Assembly (NCBI GenBank): GCA_003427395.1
Contig: BFEA01000224.1
Coordinates: forward strand, 565,426-613,480
Reading direction: 5' to 3'
Origin: Chara braunii
Lineage: Eukaryota > Streptophyta > Charophyceae > Charales > Characeae
DNA: 48,055 nt
The notes beneath the pieces were generated by a model that worked only from the letters and a program-made list of their open reading frames with translations, was not told the origin of the DNA and did no database searches. Of the stretch, positions 9,562 to 22,270 are shown in pieces. Within the stretch, counting starts at the first letter, position 1; every line of letters starts with the position of its first letter. A program made the position numbers and the translations under genes.

Positions 9562-12360
9562 CTTGTTTTCAGCACCCGACCCCTGTTTTCATAAAAAGGT
9601 ACCAACCGATCTTTTTTGTCAGGTCAACCCTTGTCCTAGATGAGAATTATGTCAGACCTCTCATCAAGGTCTCCCTACTTTACCTCCCCATTCCTAAATA
9701 CCTCCTTCCCATAATTCCCTCGGCTGGCCATCCATTTGCCCACATTCTTTCTCTTGATTCCATTCCAATTGACATTTATCCTCCTTCCTTTCGATCATCT
9801 TTCACTCGTGCGGACTTAGATGGGCAGGGGAAATAGACTTAGAAGAATGTTCGTCCAACAATCCAAGCTCAATCAATCTTTACGGGGGGGGGAAACACAT
9901 AAAAAAAATCATGCAACCTCACATACGGGCCGGTACTATCGGTAGAGTTTTATCCCATACCTCACCGGCCATCCCCAATATGGTCTCTTCGCTGGTACTA
10001 TCGATAGAGTTTTATCCCATACCTCAAGCGCAGCTCAACCGTCGCGAGCGCGGTACCCAGGTCTCGGCAAGGCATTCGCCCTCTCCTCCTTACCCAGAAT
10101 ACCCCATCCCGTCTTGCCGCTTTGCACATCCATACCGACACCGAGGGTTACCTCGAGTGGCTAAATACAGGGACAAAGTCAGTCGTCCGGGCATTCACTT
10201 CCATCGGTCCGACAAGAATCAGTCTTTCCCAAAACCATGTTACGAGAAGCTACTAATCGCCTCTGAGGCTCCGTCTTTGTCCGCATGCAGTGATACTCCC
10301 TCCGCCAGCCAACAGACTAAGCCTTGCCTGAGGAGATTTCACACCCCGTCCGGCAGATCATCGAGCCGAAGCCCGTCACTGCTCAAACGAGAATGCTACT
10401 AATCAACCGACGTGACAAACTCCCGTCCGACAGCTCGGTGGCCTGACCTCCACATACGAACACACGACAGCCTACAAAAGAGAAAAGACGTTTCGCAACC
10501 CGTGTTGGCCGGTGCAGACCAATCCTTTCCTTCCGAAAGGCAGGACACTCGAATCCCATCATGCAAACACAAGTCCCAAGTGGGACACACATAGTAGAAG
10601 TGTCATTCCCTTGGTGCACCCAGCGCTTCATACCCATAACTCACAGATTTTCTCTCAAGACAATGAGTGTCACTCCCCCTACTTTCATACATTATGGTTG
10701 GTTCCTTCTCGTGAGAATCTTCAAGGGTGAGCTAGTTTTCCTTGGAGTCTAGCGACTCCCTTCATTTCCCTGCTCTTCACTTGTCTGTCATTTTCATTAG
10801 AACCTGTCCTAAGCCAAGCACCAACCGCCTGCCAGGTAACCGGAGCCCTTCTTTCATACGAAGAGGCAGGGTCGACCTGCGACTTGCCCAAGGCTTCCCC
10901 GGACTGGCGAACACCAGCACCAGATGAAGGAGGGCTAGAATCATTTCTCAAAGGAAAGGCTGATCAAGTGCATAGCATGCATGTTATACCTCCAGGCCTG
11001 GCCATGCTATGTGCCCAGTCACTCTCAAATCTGATTTCTCACAAGGGAAAGAGCAAACACAAGTCCATTTTTCCTTATCTTGGGTTGTGTACACGTCAAT
11101 GCGTCGGGCGCCCCCCTCGGAATCGCAAGGGTCAGTTTAACCCCAATGTCCGTCACCTCCACCATTTTTGTAGGGCCAAACCCCAATAGACTTTCGAGCC
11201 TTAGTCGACCCCGCTGCGGGTCCCAGTTGGCTCGGCCCGCCCACACTCATGCTCAGGGCGCGGGACATTCGTCCCAGGGTTACCCCCACCTAGTGCTTTG
11301 AGATGGATGGGGGTGGGTCATCACGCGAGAGAGCTTTGGCATTGGGGATGTAGCTCAGCCCTCACGCCGGGTGGTAGTCTTGCTGGTCGTTCCGCAACGC
11401 TGATTTTCCTTTGATTCTTTGTTGTGTTCTCATGCAATTGCTCCTTCCAATACGCAGGCAGTCCCCGGATTCTTTGAGTGTTTCTCTTCTCTTGTGCGTA
11501 GGCTAAGCGTCATCGTTAGGTCACGCACCATTTCCCTAAGTAATGTGGCTATATGGCGTCATCGGGGTGTGGCGGAGCCGTCCTCCCCCTCGCCTCTACG
11601 CATCCATTGGGTTTCACAATTTGCCGTTTTCCTTAATGAAGTAGGTCCCTTAGTTTTTTCGGGGTCCTCATATGCATGCACACATAACATCACAATTTCG
11701 TTGGTACGATTGCACGCTCATTTACACTCCAAGTCCTCAAGCGCAAAAGTCACTTCCGTGGGTTGGCTCTATGTCAAGGGTCCCATAGCCCCTTTGTCCC
11801 TCTTCCCTTTCACTCTTGGTGCCCAGTTTCTCTCCCCCCTATCCCGCTCAAGGCATTTCTAGCCATCACTCACCTGCACAATCCCAGACAAGGAAGAAGA
11901 TCCATACAATCCCCCGTTGGGGGTCAACACATAGCCCTTCCCACATGCCTATCCTTTCAAATTCTTTGGTTGTTCTTTGTTTCTTTTTGATGCTCAATCA
12001 ACCCATTCTCTTCTCATAATCATGCAGTTGGAAAAATGGTTGAGTCAAACTGACCTCACTTTCAACTTAAGTTATCTTCCGGATTCCACCTTTTTTCCAC
12101 TTTTTCAACCGTCCTTTCTCTTTTGCCTCCTCGGTGGCACAAGGGACCGGCTATCCTCCCCTTGCCCTCTTTCTCCACCAAGTGAAGTCTGATTTTGTTT
12201 ACCGTCCGTGCCCTGGCAATGTTTTCCAAGTGAGGGGAGAAGGGTTAGTCATATGCCAAGTGAGGGGACGGGAGAGAGGAAGAGAGAAGGCAAGGTGATT
12301 AAAAAGGGGGGGAAAGAGAGGTCTAGAGGGGGAAGGAGGAAAATTGGGAGAGGGAGAAGG
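9562..12360. other. 2.8-kb stretch without recognised gene
   Basis: Only short open frames without familiar motifs. It holds a G-run near 9884-9892, an A-run at 9901-9907 and a 32-bp direct repeat (9932-9963 and 9994-10025, 62 bp apart, one mismatch). The minus-strand low-complexity Ser/Leu frames at 12199-12585 are products of the GA microsatellite. Confidence 0.5.
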
Positions 12361-12520
<160 letters not shown>

Positions 12521-12599
12521 CGAGAATAACTCCTAGTCGAATCACCTCCCCGTAGCCGCAACCAAACGTCCACCACCCGCCCCATAGTGAGAGATTGAA

Positions 12600-14310
12600 T
12601 AAGTATATCTTGGAATATTATGCACGATCATGACAATGAGAAGCTAGATCAATGGAAAACACATGCTCATAGAAAAGAAGATTATCTAAACAAGATCCGG
12701 ATCATTATATCAAACACGAACTTAATGAGAGACTAGACTAGTGAAAGCACATGCACAAAGAGTAGAGATCAACGAAGTAAAGATCCGGCATATGAACTTG
12801 ACAATGAGAGACTAGACTAGTGGAAAACACATTCACAAGGAGTAGAGATCAACGAGGTAAAAATCCGGAACATTACATCCAACATGAACTTGGCAATGAG
12901 AGACTAGACTAGTGGAAGGCATATGTACAAAGAGTAGAGATCAACAAGGTAAAGATCCGAAACATTACATCCAACATGAACTTGACAAGGAAGGACTAGA
13001 CTAGTGGAAACACATGCACAAAGGAGAAGAGTTCAACTAAGTAAAAGATCCGGAACATTAACTTGACAATGAAGGATTAGACTAGTGGAAGCACATGCAC
13101 AAAGTAGAAGAGCTCTACTAAGTAAAATGATTCGGCACATGAAACTTGACAACAAAAGACTAGACTGAGGAATAGTACATGCAAAAAGAGAAGGGCCAAC
13201 TAAGTAAAGATCTGTAACATGAACTTTTTAACGAAGGACTACATTAGTGGAAAGTACATGCACAAAGAGAAGAGCTCAACTAAGTAAGAGATCCGGAATA
13301 TGAACTTCACAATGAGAGACTAGACTAGTGGAAAGCACATGCACAATGAGTAGAGATCAGAAAGTAAAAGATCCGGAACATGAACTTGACAATGGGAGAC
13401 TAGACTAGTGAAAAACACATGCATAATGAGTAGAGGTCCACAAGGTAATGATCCGGAACATGAACTTGACAAGGAAGGATTAGACTAGTGGAAGCACATG
13501 CACAAAGGAGATGAGTTCAACTAATTAAAAGCTCCTGAACATGATCTTGACAAGGGAGAATTAGACTGGTGGAAACACATGCACAATGAGTAGAGATCAA
13601 CAAGGTAAAGATCCGGAACATGAACTTGACAAAGAAGAACAAGACTAGTGGATAGTACATGCACAAGGAGAAGAGTTTAACTAAGTAAAAGATTTGGAAC
13701 ATGAACTTGATAATGAAGGATTAGACTAGTGGAAGCACATACACAAAGGAGAAGAGATTAACAAGGTAAAGATCTGGAACATGAACTTGACAAGGAAGGA
13801 CTAGACTAGTGAAAGCACATTAACAAAGGAGAAGGGTTCAACTAAGTAAAAGATCCGGAACATGAACTTGACAATGAAGGATTAGACTAGTGGAAGCACA
13901 TGCACAAAGGAGAAGAGCTCAACTACGCAAGAGATCCGGACCATTAACTTGACAATGGGAGACTAAACTAGTGGAAAGCACGTGCACAAAGCGAAGAGTT
14001 CAACTAAGTAAGAGATCCGGAACATGAATTTGACAATGGGAGACGAGACTGATGAAAAACACATGCACATTAGTAGAGATCAACGAGGTAAGAACCCGGA
14101 ATATGAACTTCACAATGAGAGACTAGACTAGTGGAAAACACATTCATAATGAGTAGAGATGAACAAGATAAAGATCCGAAACATGAACTTGACAATGGGA
14201 GACTAGACTAGTGGAAAACCCACACACAATGAGTAGAGATCAACAAGGTAAAGATCCGGAGCATGAACTTGACAATGGGAGACTAGACTAGTGGAAAGTA
14301 CATGCACAAT
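12600..14310. repeat. satellite family A, about 80-bp units
   Basis: About 20 diverged tandem units recognised by GACTAGACTAGTGGAAA...CACATGCACAA and AAAGATCCGGAACATGAACT. The anchor recurs at 12811, 12903, 12995, 13075, 13159, 13238, 13319, 13399 and 13479, so spacing is mostly 79-81 bp, with 92-bp units near the left edge containing an extra ATTACATCCA block. No coding potential. Confidence 0.95.
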
Positions 14311-14890
14311 AAGTAGATCATCCGGAACATCCCACCAAGTATGAACGTGATAATGAGTGGCTAGACTAATGAAAAAGCACATGCTCATGAAGGGAAGATC
14401 ATCCGGAATATTACACCAAGTAGGAACATGACAAGGAGATGCTAGACTTGATGAAAAACACATGCACATGAGAGGAAGATCATCCGGAATATTACACCAC
14501 CGTATGAACATGACAAGGAGGTGCTAGACTAATGAAAAACATATATATACGAAGGGAAGATCATCCGGAACATTACACCAAGTAGGAACATGGCAAGGAG
14601 ATGCTAGACTAATGAAAAATATATGTACATAGAGGGAAGATCATCTGGAATAGTACACCAATGTAGGAACAAGACCAAGTAATGCTAGACTAGATGAAAA
14701 ACACATGCACATAGAGGGAAGATAATCCGAAACATCACACAAAGTAGGAACATGACAAGGAGATGCTAGACTAATGAAAAGCACATGCACATGAGGGGAG
14801 GATCATCCGGAATACTACACCAAGTACGAACATGACAAGGAGATGCTAGACTAGATGGAAAACACATGCACATAAAAGAAAGACCATCAT
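14311..14890. repeat. satellite family B, 81-bp units
   Basis: Seven units with the anchor GCTAGACTAATGAAAA at about 14361, 14442, 14524, 14604, 14685, 14766 and 14846 (80-82 bp). They share GATCATCCGGAA and CACATGCACAT with family A, so B is a homogenised variant of A. Confidence 0.93.
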
Positions 14891-16640
14891 GTGCATCACA
14901 TGCTATTACATAAGTGAAAACAAGAGTCTAAGTAGGCAAGATCACCAAAGTTGAATCAAAGATCATCTATGTAAGAAGCGCTATACCACCTACTTGTGTA
15001 AGTGTGAACAACACAAGTTTAGAGAGCCCAAACCACCAAGATTGCATCAAGAATCATCCATGGGTGCAGCGCTGTACTACCTACTAGTGTGAGTGTGAAA
15101 ATCACAAGTTTGAAACTCCCAAATCACCAAGATTGTAACAAGAAGCATCGATGTGTGAAACTCTACACTACCTACTAGTGTGAGTGTGAAAAACACAAGT
15201 TTGAAACTCCCAAATCATCAAGATTGCATCATGGATCACTCATGGGTGAAACCTATACCACCTACTAGTGTGAGTGTGAAAATCACAAGTTTGGAGAGCC
15301 CGAATCACCAAGATTGTATCAAGAATCATCCATGGGTGCAACGTTATACTACCTACTAGTGTGAGTTTGAAAATCACAAGTTTGAAGCTCCTAAATCACC
15401 AAGATTGCATCAAGAAGCATCTATGTGTGAAGCGCTACACTACCTACTAGTGTGAGTGTGAAAAATACAAGTTTTAAGTTCTCAAGTTACTAAGATTGCA
15501 TCAAGAAGCAGCCATATCTAAAGCGCTACACTACCTACTAGTGTGAGTGTGAAAAACACAAGTTTGGAGCTCCCAAATCACTAAGATTGCATCAAGAAGC
15601 ATCCATGTGTGAAGCGCTACACTACCTAGTAGTGTGAGTGTGAAAAACACAAGTTAAAAGCTNNNNNNNNNNNNNNNNNNNNNNNNNNNNNNNNNNNNNN
15701 NNNNNNNNNNNNNNNNNNNNNNCCTAGTAGTGTGAGTGTGAAAAACACAAGTTAAAAGCTCCCAAATCACTAAGATTGCATCAAGAAGCATCCATGTGTG
15801 AAGCGCTACACTACCTACTAGTGTGAGTGTGAAAAACACAACTTTAAAGCTCCCAAATCACTGAGATTCCCTCAAGAAGCATTCATGTGTGAAGCGCTAC
15901 ACTACCTACTAGTGTGAGTGAGAAAAACACAAGTTTAAAGCTCCCAAATCACTAATATTGCATCAAGAAGCATCCATGTGTGAAGGGCTGAACTACCTAC
16001 TAGTGTGAAAGTGAAAAACACAAGCTAAAAGTTCCCAAATCACTAAGATTGTACCAAGAAGCATCCATGTGTGAAGCGCTACACTACCTACTAGTATTAG
16101 TGTGAAAAACACAAGTTTAAAGCTCCTAAATCACTAATATTCCCTCAAGAAGCATCCATGTGTGAAGCGCTACACTACCTACTAGTGTGAGTGAGAAAAA
16201 CACAAGTTTAAAGCTCCCAAATCACTAAGATTGCATCAAGAAGCATCCGTGTGTGAAGCGCTGTACTACCTGCTAGTGTGAGTGTGAAAAACACAAGTTT
16301 AAAGCTCCAAAATCACTAAGATTGCATCAAGAAGCATCCATATGTGAAGCGATCTACCACCTACTAGTGTGAGTGTGAAAAACACAAGTTTGAAGCTCCC
16401 AAATCACTAAGATTGCATCAAGAAGCATCCATGTGTGAAGCGCTACACTACCTNACCTACTAGTGTGAGTGTGAAAAACACAAGTTTGAAGCTCCCAAAT
16501 CACTAAGATTGCATCAAGAAGCATCCATGTGTGAAGCGCTACACTACCTACTAGTGTGAGTGTGAAAAACACAAGTTTGAAGCTCCCAAATCATTAAGAT
16601 TTTATCAAGAAGCATCTATGAATGAATCGAAGTACTACCC
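14891..16640. repeat. satellite family C, 91-bp units
   Basis: Units anchored by CCTACTAGTGTGAGTGTGAA recur at 15081, 15172, 15262, 15353, 15444, 15535 and 15626, spacing 90-91 bp, and continue after the gap to about 16640. Copies are more uniform than in family A. An ambiguous base at 16454 sits inside a duplicated CCT-n-ACCTACT junction, suggesting two reads were joined in the array. The true copy number is uncertain. Confidence 0.95.
15663..15722. other. assembly gap, 60 N
   Basis: Run of 60 N inside satellite C. The anchors on each side are 98 bp apart instead of 91, so the gap size is arbitrary. Confidence 0.99.
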
Positions 16641-17236
16641 CCTAGTGTATAAGTGAAAAAAGAGAGTTTGAGTAGCCCATGGAGGAGCGAAAATGAAGTA
16701 AGAGAGGATGGAGGTGAAGGGGGCCAATGATAAGTCTTCTGGTACGGCCAACACACAATCGTCACGCCCCGTACTATATATCGACAAACTCCTCACTTAA
16801 GCAAAGTGCGAGTGAACTCGCACTCGGATGCAGAGGCAGGTGCGCACACCATCAGAGTGATGATTAAATATGGATACTGGCTTGTCATTTATATAATGCC
16901 GGATGAAAACGTCATCAAATCTTTGCATGGACGAATTCGCAACATAGATTCATGACATTCACTTAAGCGTATTGCTCGTGGTTCAGAGCACAAGTGCGAG
17001 TGAACTCGCAGTTAGATGGAGAGCTAGGTGGTCATACCACTGAAGTGGAATGCTCGGGGTGCACACAGCAAGTGCGAGTGAACTCGCACTAAGATGGAGA
17101 GATAGATGGCCACACCATGAGCTCATGTGTGTAATGTATAAGGAAATCGGCGTGTCTTTTTTGTATACCCTGATGACATTATCGTCATTTTTTTTGCATG
17201 GACACGATACACAGCATCCGTTCAGAACTTTCACTT

Positions 17237-18154
17237 TTACCGAGGACGACAAACCGGTGTGTACATGCGTTCATTCAAAGTTCGAAGAGGCGACCCGAAC
17301 GTAAGACACTGCGGCGCATCGACTGGAGCATCTTCCGCGAACATAGAAATATATTTTATGCGAACGAAACCGGTCCTTCCGGCAAGAGACCTCCCTATAG
17401 AATCCCGTATAGAGGACGCTTGAGCTTCAACCTCACGCAAAGCGTCCACATCGTCCACCTTACCCCCGATTACCAAATCCCATGTCCCTTCGTATTCTAT
17501 TGTGACCAAACCGATAATGTCTCTCCCGAGGTGCAACTCATTCCTGGACACGTAGACCACAACGTCAGTCAAGGTCCTACTCCGATTCGAACACGCGACG
17601 CAAACGACCCTAGATAAGAATAACTTTCCGAGACGCAATCTAACGCAGCAGTAGGAAACTGCTCAAGGCGACAGCCCTGGAGAGCGCAACGGGTACTGAT
17701 CGAGAAACTCGGAATATCGTGCACAGGCAAGCAACTCGTGTTTCAGCGAGCGGGACCATGTGCGCGGCGAAGCAGTCACGACTCTGCAGGCCAACACATT
17801 TTGATGACGAGGAATATTCAGCTTTGCACTCAAGCAACGACACCGAACTGAACCCAACACAGTTCTAGGCACGTGAATGAAACTCCCAAACTCACACATG
17901 TTAGTGAACTTGTAGTCGTCCGCCCACAGACAATCCCTGAGCACTATGTCCCATTCAAGCTCCTTCCACGAGTCCAGGGGAGCATCACTGAACAGGGGGA
18001 CCTTCATCCAAGGATCACACTCCATCTCGTCTCTTATCGCACCGTCAATAATAGTGGAGTTTCCACTATCGAAGACGCGCAGCGCGCATGGGGGGAAAGG
18101 GTATGCCATGCGCTCACGCCAATCACGCAGGATAATCAACTCCGACATGGCCAT
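17237..18154 (-). pseudogene. element gene family U, copy 1 (function unknown)
   Basis: One minus-strand frame of about 306 codons from ATG 18154 to the stop at 17237, with a single in-frame TGA at 17663-17665. The N-terminus reads MAMSELIILRDWRERMAYPF, followed by LEWDIVLRDCLWADDYKF, and after the stop HLGRDIIGLVTIEYEGTWDL. The sequence just upstream, TTTGTTTTTGTTGTGGCCTGCAG, looks like a 3' splice site, so this may be a downstream exon. Its layout resembles the copies at 21.5, 22.3 and 24 kb, but similarity is weak and membership is tentative. It lies outside the left inverted repeat. Confidence 0.4.
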
Positions 18155-18353
18155 CGCGACCCGCAAATGCCCTGCAGGCCACAACAAAAACAAATTAAGC
18201 AAATGCTTTCACCCAGCTCACAGGGAAAGAAAATAACCATGCCCCCCAAGGACGTCCGTCGGAACTCCGATGACGGGCACCTTGTTGAACACGACCACCA
18301 CACCACGGCCGCACTGCACCCAGCTGGGCGAGAGGCACATCAACGGGCATGGC

Positions 18354-18368
18354 AAGAGAGAGAGAGAC

Positions 18369-18412
<44 letters not shown>
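18354..18412. repeat. GA microsatellite
   Basis: About 55 bp of GA repeat with two GACA interruptions, close to the outer edge of the left inverted-repeat arm. Confidence 0.95.
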
Positions 18413-18413
<1 letters not shown>

Positions 18414-18540
18414 CTGGTTGAACAACATTCGACAGAGAACCGTAAGGAAGTGTCAAACAACACTACATGTATGTCAGGCCGAGCACTCACGGGCACGTAT
18501 ACAAGCAATGGAAGTGACCACGAGCCCTTTGCATCGGTTG

Positions 18541-21093
18541 AAATGACCACCTTCAAGAAGTGCCAAACAGTCGGCGGTCTCAGGTCTCTAGTGCTAAAAG
18601 CCTTCTTAGGGGACCTTGCGGCAGAACTGCTTGCCGTAGCACTAGATGCTCACCAAACAGTTTTGGATGTCGATCGTATGGAGACATCATATGATGCTTA
18701 CCAGCAAGCAGCAACTGATTGAACAATCTTCTACAGGTATGGATCTTTGAAAGCAGATTTGACGCAATCCACCGTTCGATCCATTCCAGCGAGGGGGACC
18801 TCCCATTCTGCCATTGTTTATTGTACTCATCACGTGGGAATCGACGACGTGAGGAACCGACAATGAACATTCTTAGGGGACTTTGCAACGGTGTTTGGAA
18901 CCTATTGGCGTAGCAGTAGATGCTCACCAAGCAGTTCTGGATGTCGGTTATATCGATACATCATACGATGTCTTACAAGTAAACTGTGGTCGGATCCCAG
19001 CCCCCATCCCCGGTGTGGATCTATAAGAGCAGATTTGATGCAATGCACCGTTAGATTCACATCAGAGAGTCATCTTGCGGGAGTCGACATCGCAAGAACT
19101 CGACGATGTTCCAATTGGGACGTGCTCTTGTTTCGTGATGTGCAGGTGCTTACCGGCAGTTCGTTTGCGGAAGTCAGGAGAGAAGGAGAGAGGGAAACAT
19201 TTGCAGGTTGCCTGTTGTTTTCGTAAAGGTCAAGTTGAAGCAAAGCGCGATGCGTTCATTCAAAGTGCGAATGAACTCGCACTTAGATGGAGGGTGCAGT
19301 TGAAGAAAAGGAGGGAGGGAAACAGTTGCAGGGAGCTCGTCGTTCACACGAGAAGTGAGAATGAACTCGCACTTAGATGGAGAAGCAGGTGCGCACACCA
19401 TCAGCGCGATGATTTAATATGGACGTTGGTTTGTCATTTGCATATTACCCGGTGAAAATGTCATCAAATCTTTGTGTGGAGAAGATACATATCCATTCCT
19501 ATAAGTAACTCTTGTCATCGCCTTCAAGTTGCCTAGTGTTTTTCTAAAAGGTGAAGTTGCACACCACAAGGAGAGTTTCCATAAATCATTCAATGCAAAA
19601 AAATCATTCAATGGTAAATTGCAAAGTACACAGAGGCATTTTCAAAAACAAATCAATACAAAATTGCAAAGTACACGGCAAATTTTCACAAATCATTGAA
19701 GGACACGTTCTAAGGCACATTTAGGCATTCCCAAAATTATTCCAGCCCACGTCGTATAGTCTACATGACATGCCCTTATCTACAGAAGACGCTTCCGTAC
19801 AGTCTATATCACTCCCCCTCTTCGCCACAAGCCGAAAAGTCCTGCATTACACATGAAACAAACCCTACCACTAGTACGAATATGTCGAAGACCTTCTATC
19901 TGGTGTGGATCTTTGACAGCAGATTTGACGCAATCCACTGTTAGATCCATTCCGGCGAGGGGAACCTGCCATTCTGCCGTCGTTTATTGCGCTCATCACG
20001 TGGGAATCGACGACGTAAGGAACCGACAATAAACATTCTTAGGGGACTTTGCGACCGTGTTTGAAACTTATTGGCGTAGCACTAGACGCTCACCAAGCAG
20101 TTCTGGATGTCGGTTATATCGACACATCATATGATGCCTTACAAGCAAACTGTGGTCGGATCCCGACCCTCATCCCCGGTGTGGATCTATGAGAGCAGAT
20201 TTGATGCAATCCACCGTTAGATCCACATCGGAGAGGCGGACCGGTCATCCTGCCGTTGTTCAGTGTAGTCATGATGCGGGAGTCGACATCGCAAGAACCC
20301 GACGATGTTCCAATTGGGACGTGCTCTTGTTTCGTGATGTGCAGGTGCTTACCGACGGTTCTTTTGCGAAAGTCGGGACAGATGGAGAGAGGGAAGCATT
20401 TGCAGGTTGTCTGTTGTTTTCGTAAGGGTCAAGTTGAAGCAAAGTGCGATGCATTCATTCAAAGTGCGAATGAACTCCCACTTAGATGGAGGGTGCAGTT
20501 GAAGAAAAGGAGGGAGGGAAACAGTTGCAGGGAGCTCGTCGTTCACACCAGAAGTGAGAATGAACTCGTACTTAGATGGAGAAGCAGGTGCGCACACCAT
20601 CAGCGCGATGATTTAATATGAACGTTGGCTTCTTATTTGCATATTACCCGGTGAAAATATCATCTAATCTTTGTGTGGAGAAGATACATATCCATTCCTA
20701 TAAGTAACTCTTGTCATCGTCTTCAAGTTGCCTAGTGTTTTTCTAAAATGTGAAGTTGTACACCACAAGGAGAGTTTCCAGAAATCATTTAATGCAAAAA
20801 AATCATTCAATCACAAATTGCAAAGTACACAGAGACGTTTTCAAAAACAAATCAATACAAAATTGCAAAGTACACGGAAGATTTCCAAAAATCATTGAAG
20901 GACACGTTCTAAGGCACATGTAGGCATTCGAAAAATCATTCCTGCCCACGTCGTATACTCTACATGATATGCCCTTTTTTGTAGAAGACGCTTCCGTACA
21001 GTCTATATCACTCTCCCTCTTCGCCACAAGCCGAAAAGTCCCGCATTACACATGAAACAAACCCTACTTCTAATAGGAACATGTCGAAGACCT
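18541..21093 (+). repeat. left inverted-repeat arm with a ~1.2-kb tandem duplication
   Basis: Opens with sequence matching the inner side of the right gap, then contains a direct duplication of 1.17-1.20 kb: unit 1 about 18735-19900 and unit 2 about 19901-21093. Shared landmarks are TGGATCTTTGA (18735/19902), CGGTTATATCGA (18945/20111), the 18-bp palindromes (19265/20464 and 19355/20554), ATCCATTCCTATAAGTAACT (19491/20691) and CATTACACATGAAACAAACC. The offset changes from about 1167 to 1200 because unit 1 lacks about 33 bp near 19070. Open frames here are not protein-like. Confidence 0.85.
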
Positions 21094-21552
21094 ACACGAC
21101 TCTGATTCGAGCCGAAGACCTACACGAACGCTGATTCGTGCCGAAGTATTGCATTATACAAAAGGTCATCCGAACCCGACATGATGTTCACCAGCCTACA
21201 CAGATTCCAGACAGAAGCTCATCCAAGCCCGACATGAAATCCACAACGTGATAGGGTCAGACCCACTTCAAAAGGATTGAGGTGATAAATGGGAGTCTAT
21301 TAGCGTATAGAATCCGAATACCCCGAGACGCTGAGTATCTTCGTTGCATGCGTCGAGTGAGAAGAGTTAGTACGATCTTCATGGTAGCAGCATGTTCAGT
21401 CTTCGAGTCGCCTCCCGCGATCGTCGTCGTTGCGCTCGTCTATGTTGAACTCCATTAAAAGGACTTGGTTCAGGAATTCGGGCCTCAAGATCTGCTTCGA
21501 TATTCGGCAAGTTGCGCACGAGTAAATCTCTTAAAACTCGATTAAAATTGCT
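21094..21552. other. spacer with short tandem repeat
   Basis: Contains a 28-bp tandem pair (GAAGACCTACACG... at 21086 and 21114) and related CATCCGAACCCGACATGA / CATCCAAGCCCGACATGA copies. No gene recognised. Confidence 0.5.
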
Positions 21553-22056
21553 TCAGTGACGGATTTGGAACGGACAACGGTCTCCCCAGAACGGGGGACT
21601 GTCATCATCTTCTCTCATGCCGGATACAAGGAATAATTCTCCATCCAAGCACGAGGTGATATGCATGATGAAGATCGATAAGAAAAACGTAATGGCAGAC
21701 TTACAACCTTCTGGCATTCTATCGAAAGATGTACTGGTTACGTACGAATAATACAAACAACTTCTCAACTCCCCTTCGGACGCAATGTAGAAATCAATTA
21801 TAAAGACGGGCCTGTCGCGTAGCGTGGCCATCACAATGTAATGAAAAGCTGGGGTAGGCGGGGGCGAAACAAATGGCTGGACACGAGCGCGAACGTCTTC
21901 GGGGACCGGAAGGTAGTGGTATCTGGGAAGCCCATTGTTGCCGAGTCACTCTAAACCATAAATGTTCTCAGCTGCGGTAACAACTGCACTTCGCAGACTT
22001 TCGCAGTAGCCCACGTCTCTGACAACGACCGTCCCACTGAAACTTTCAGACGACAT
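21553..22056 (-). pseudogene. element gene family U, short copy 2
   Basis: ATG 22056 to the stop at 21553, about 167 codons with one in-frame TGA at 21946-21948. The start MSSESFSGTVVVRDVGYCES follows GTTCTCTTTTCTGATGCAG, an acceptor-like tract; the longer copy at 23170 has the same CTGATGCAG just before its ATG. The later part, MATLRDRPVFIIDFYIASEG, resembles PVIIDYFGRAR in that copy. Function unknown. It is shorter than its neighbour, so it may be truncated or only one exon. Confidence 0.45.
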
Positions 22057-22270
22057 CCTGCATCAGAAAAGAGAACAGCGTCATTGTCATATACGGAGAG
22101 GTGGGTAAACAGCGAAGTTGAGACCGTCTGATGTTGGTAAAGTGCGAATGAACTCGTAATTAGATAGACAATTTATCATGCAACGGGGTATACCGAAGGG
22201 GACAGGCTGTAAGCATAGTGCGAGTCTATTCGCACTAGAGAAAAGACGAAGCAACTAATTCAGAACGCTG

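Noticed and set aside
15654-16572. Open frames across satellite C, one containing N
   Set aside because: Periodic peptide repeats caused by the 91-bp unit and, in one case, by the gap.
12600-16640. Regular repeats resembling a CRISPR array
   Set aside because: Units are contiguous and similar throughout, without unique spacers, and the surroundings are eukaryotic. It is satellite DNA.
18195-18722. Several overlapping frames around the GA tract at 18.35 kb
   Set aside because: Low-complexity Ser/Leu or Arg/Glu frames from the microsatellite and inverted-repeat arm; no motif.
19075-20621. Plus-strand frames in the left arm that look like paralogues (ELALRWR... repeats)
   Set aside because: They are the same frame in the two copies of the 1.2-kb duplication, containing the palindrome; they show no protein-family features.
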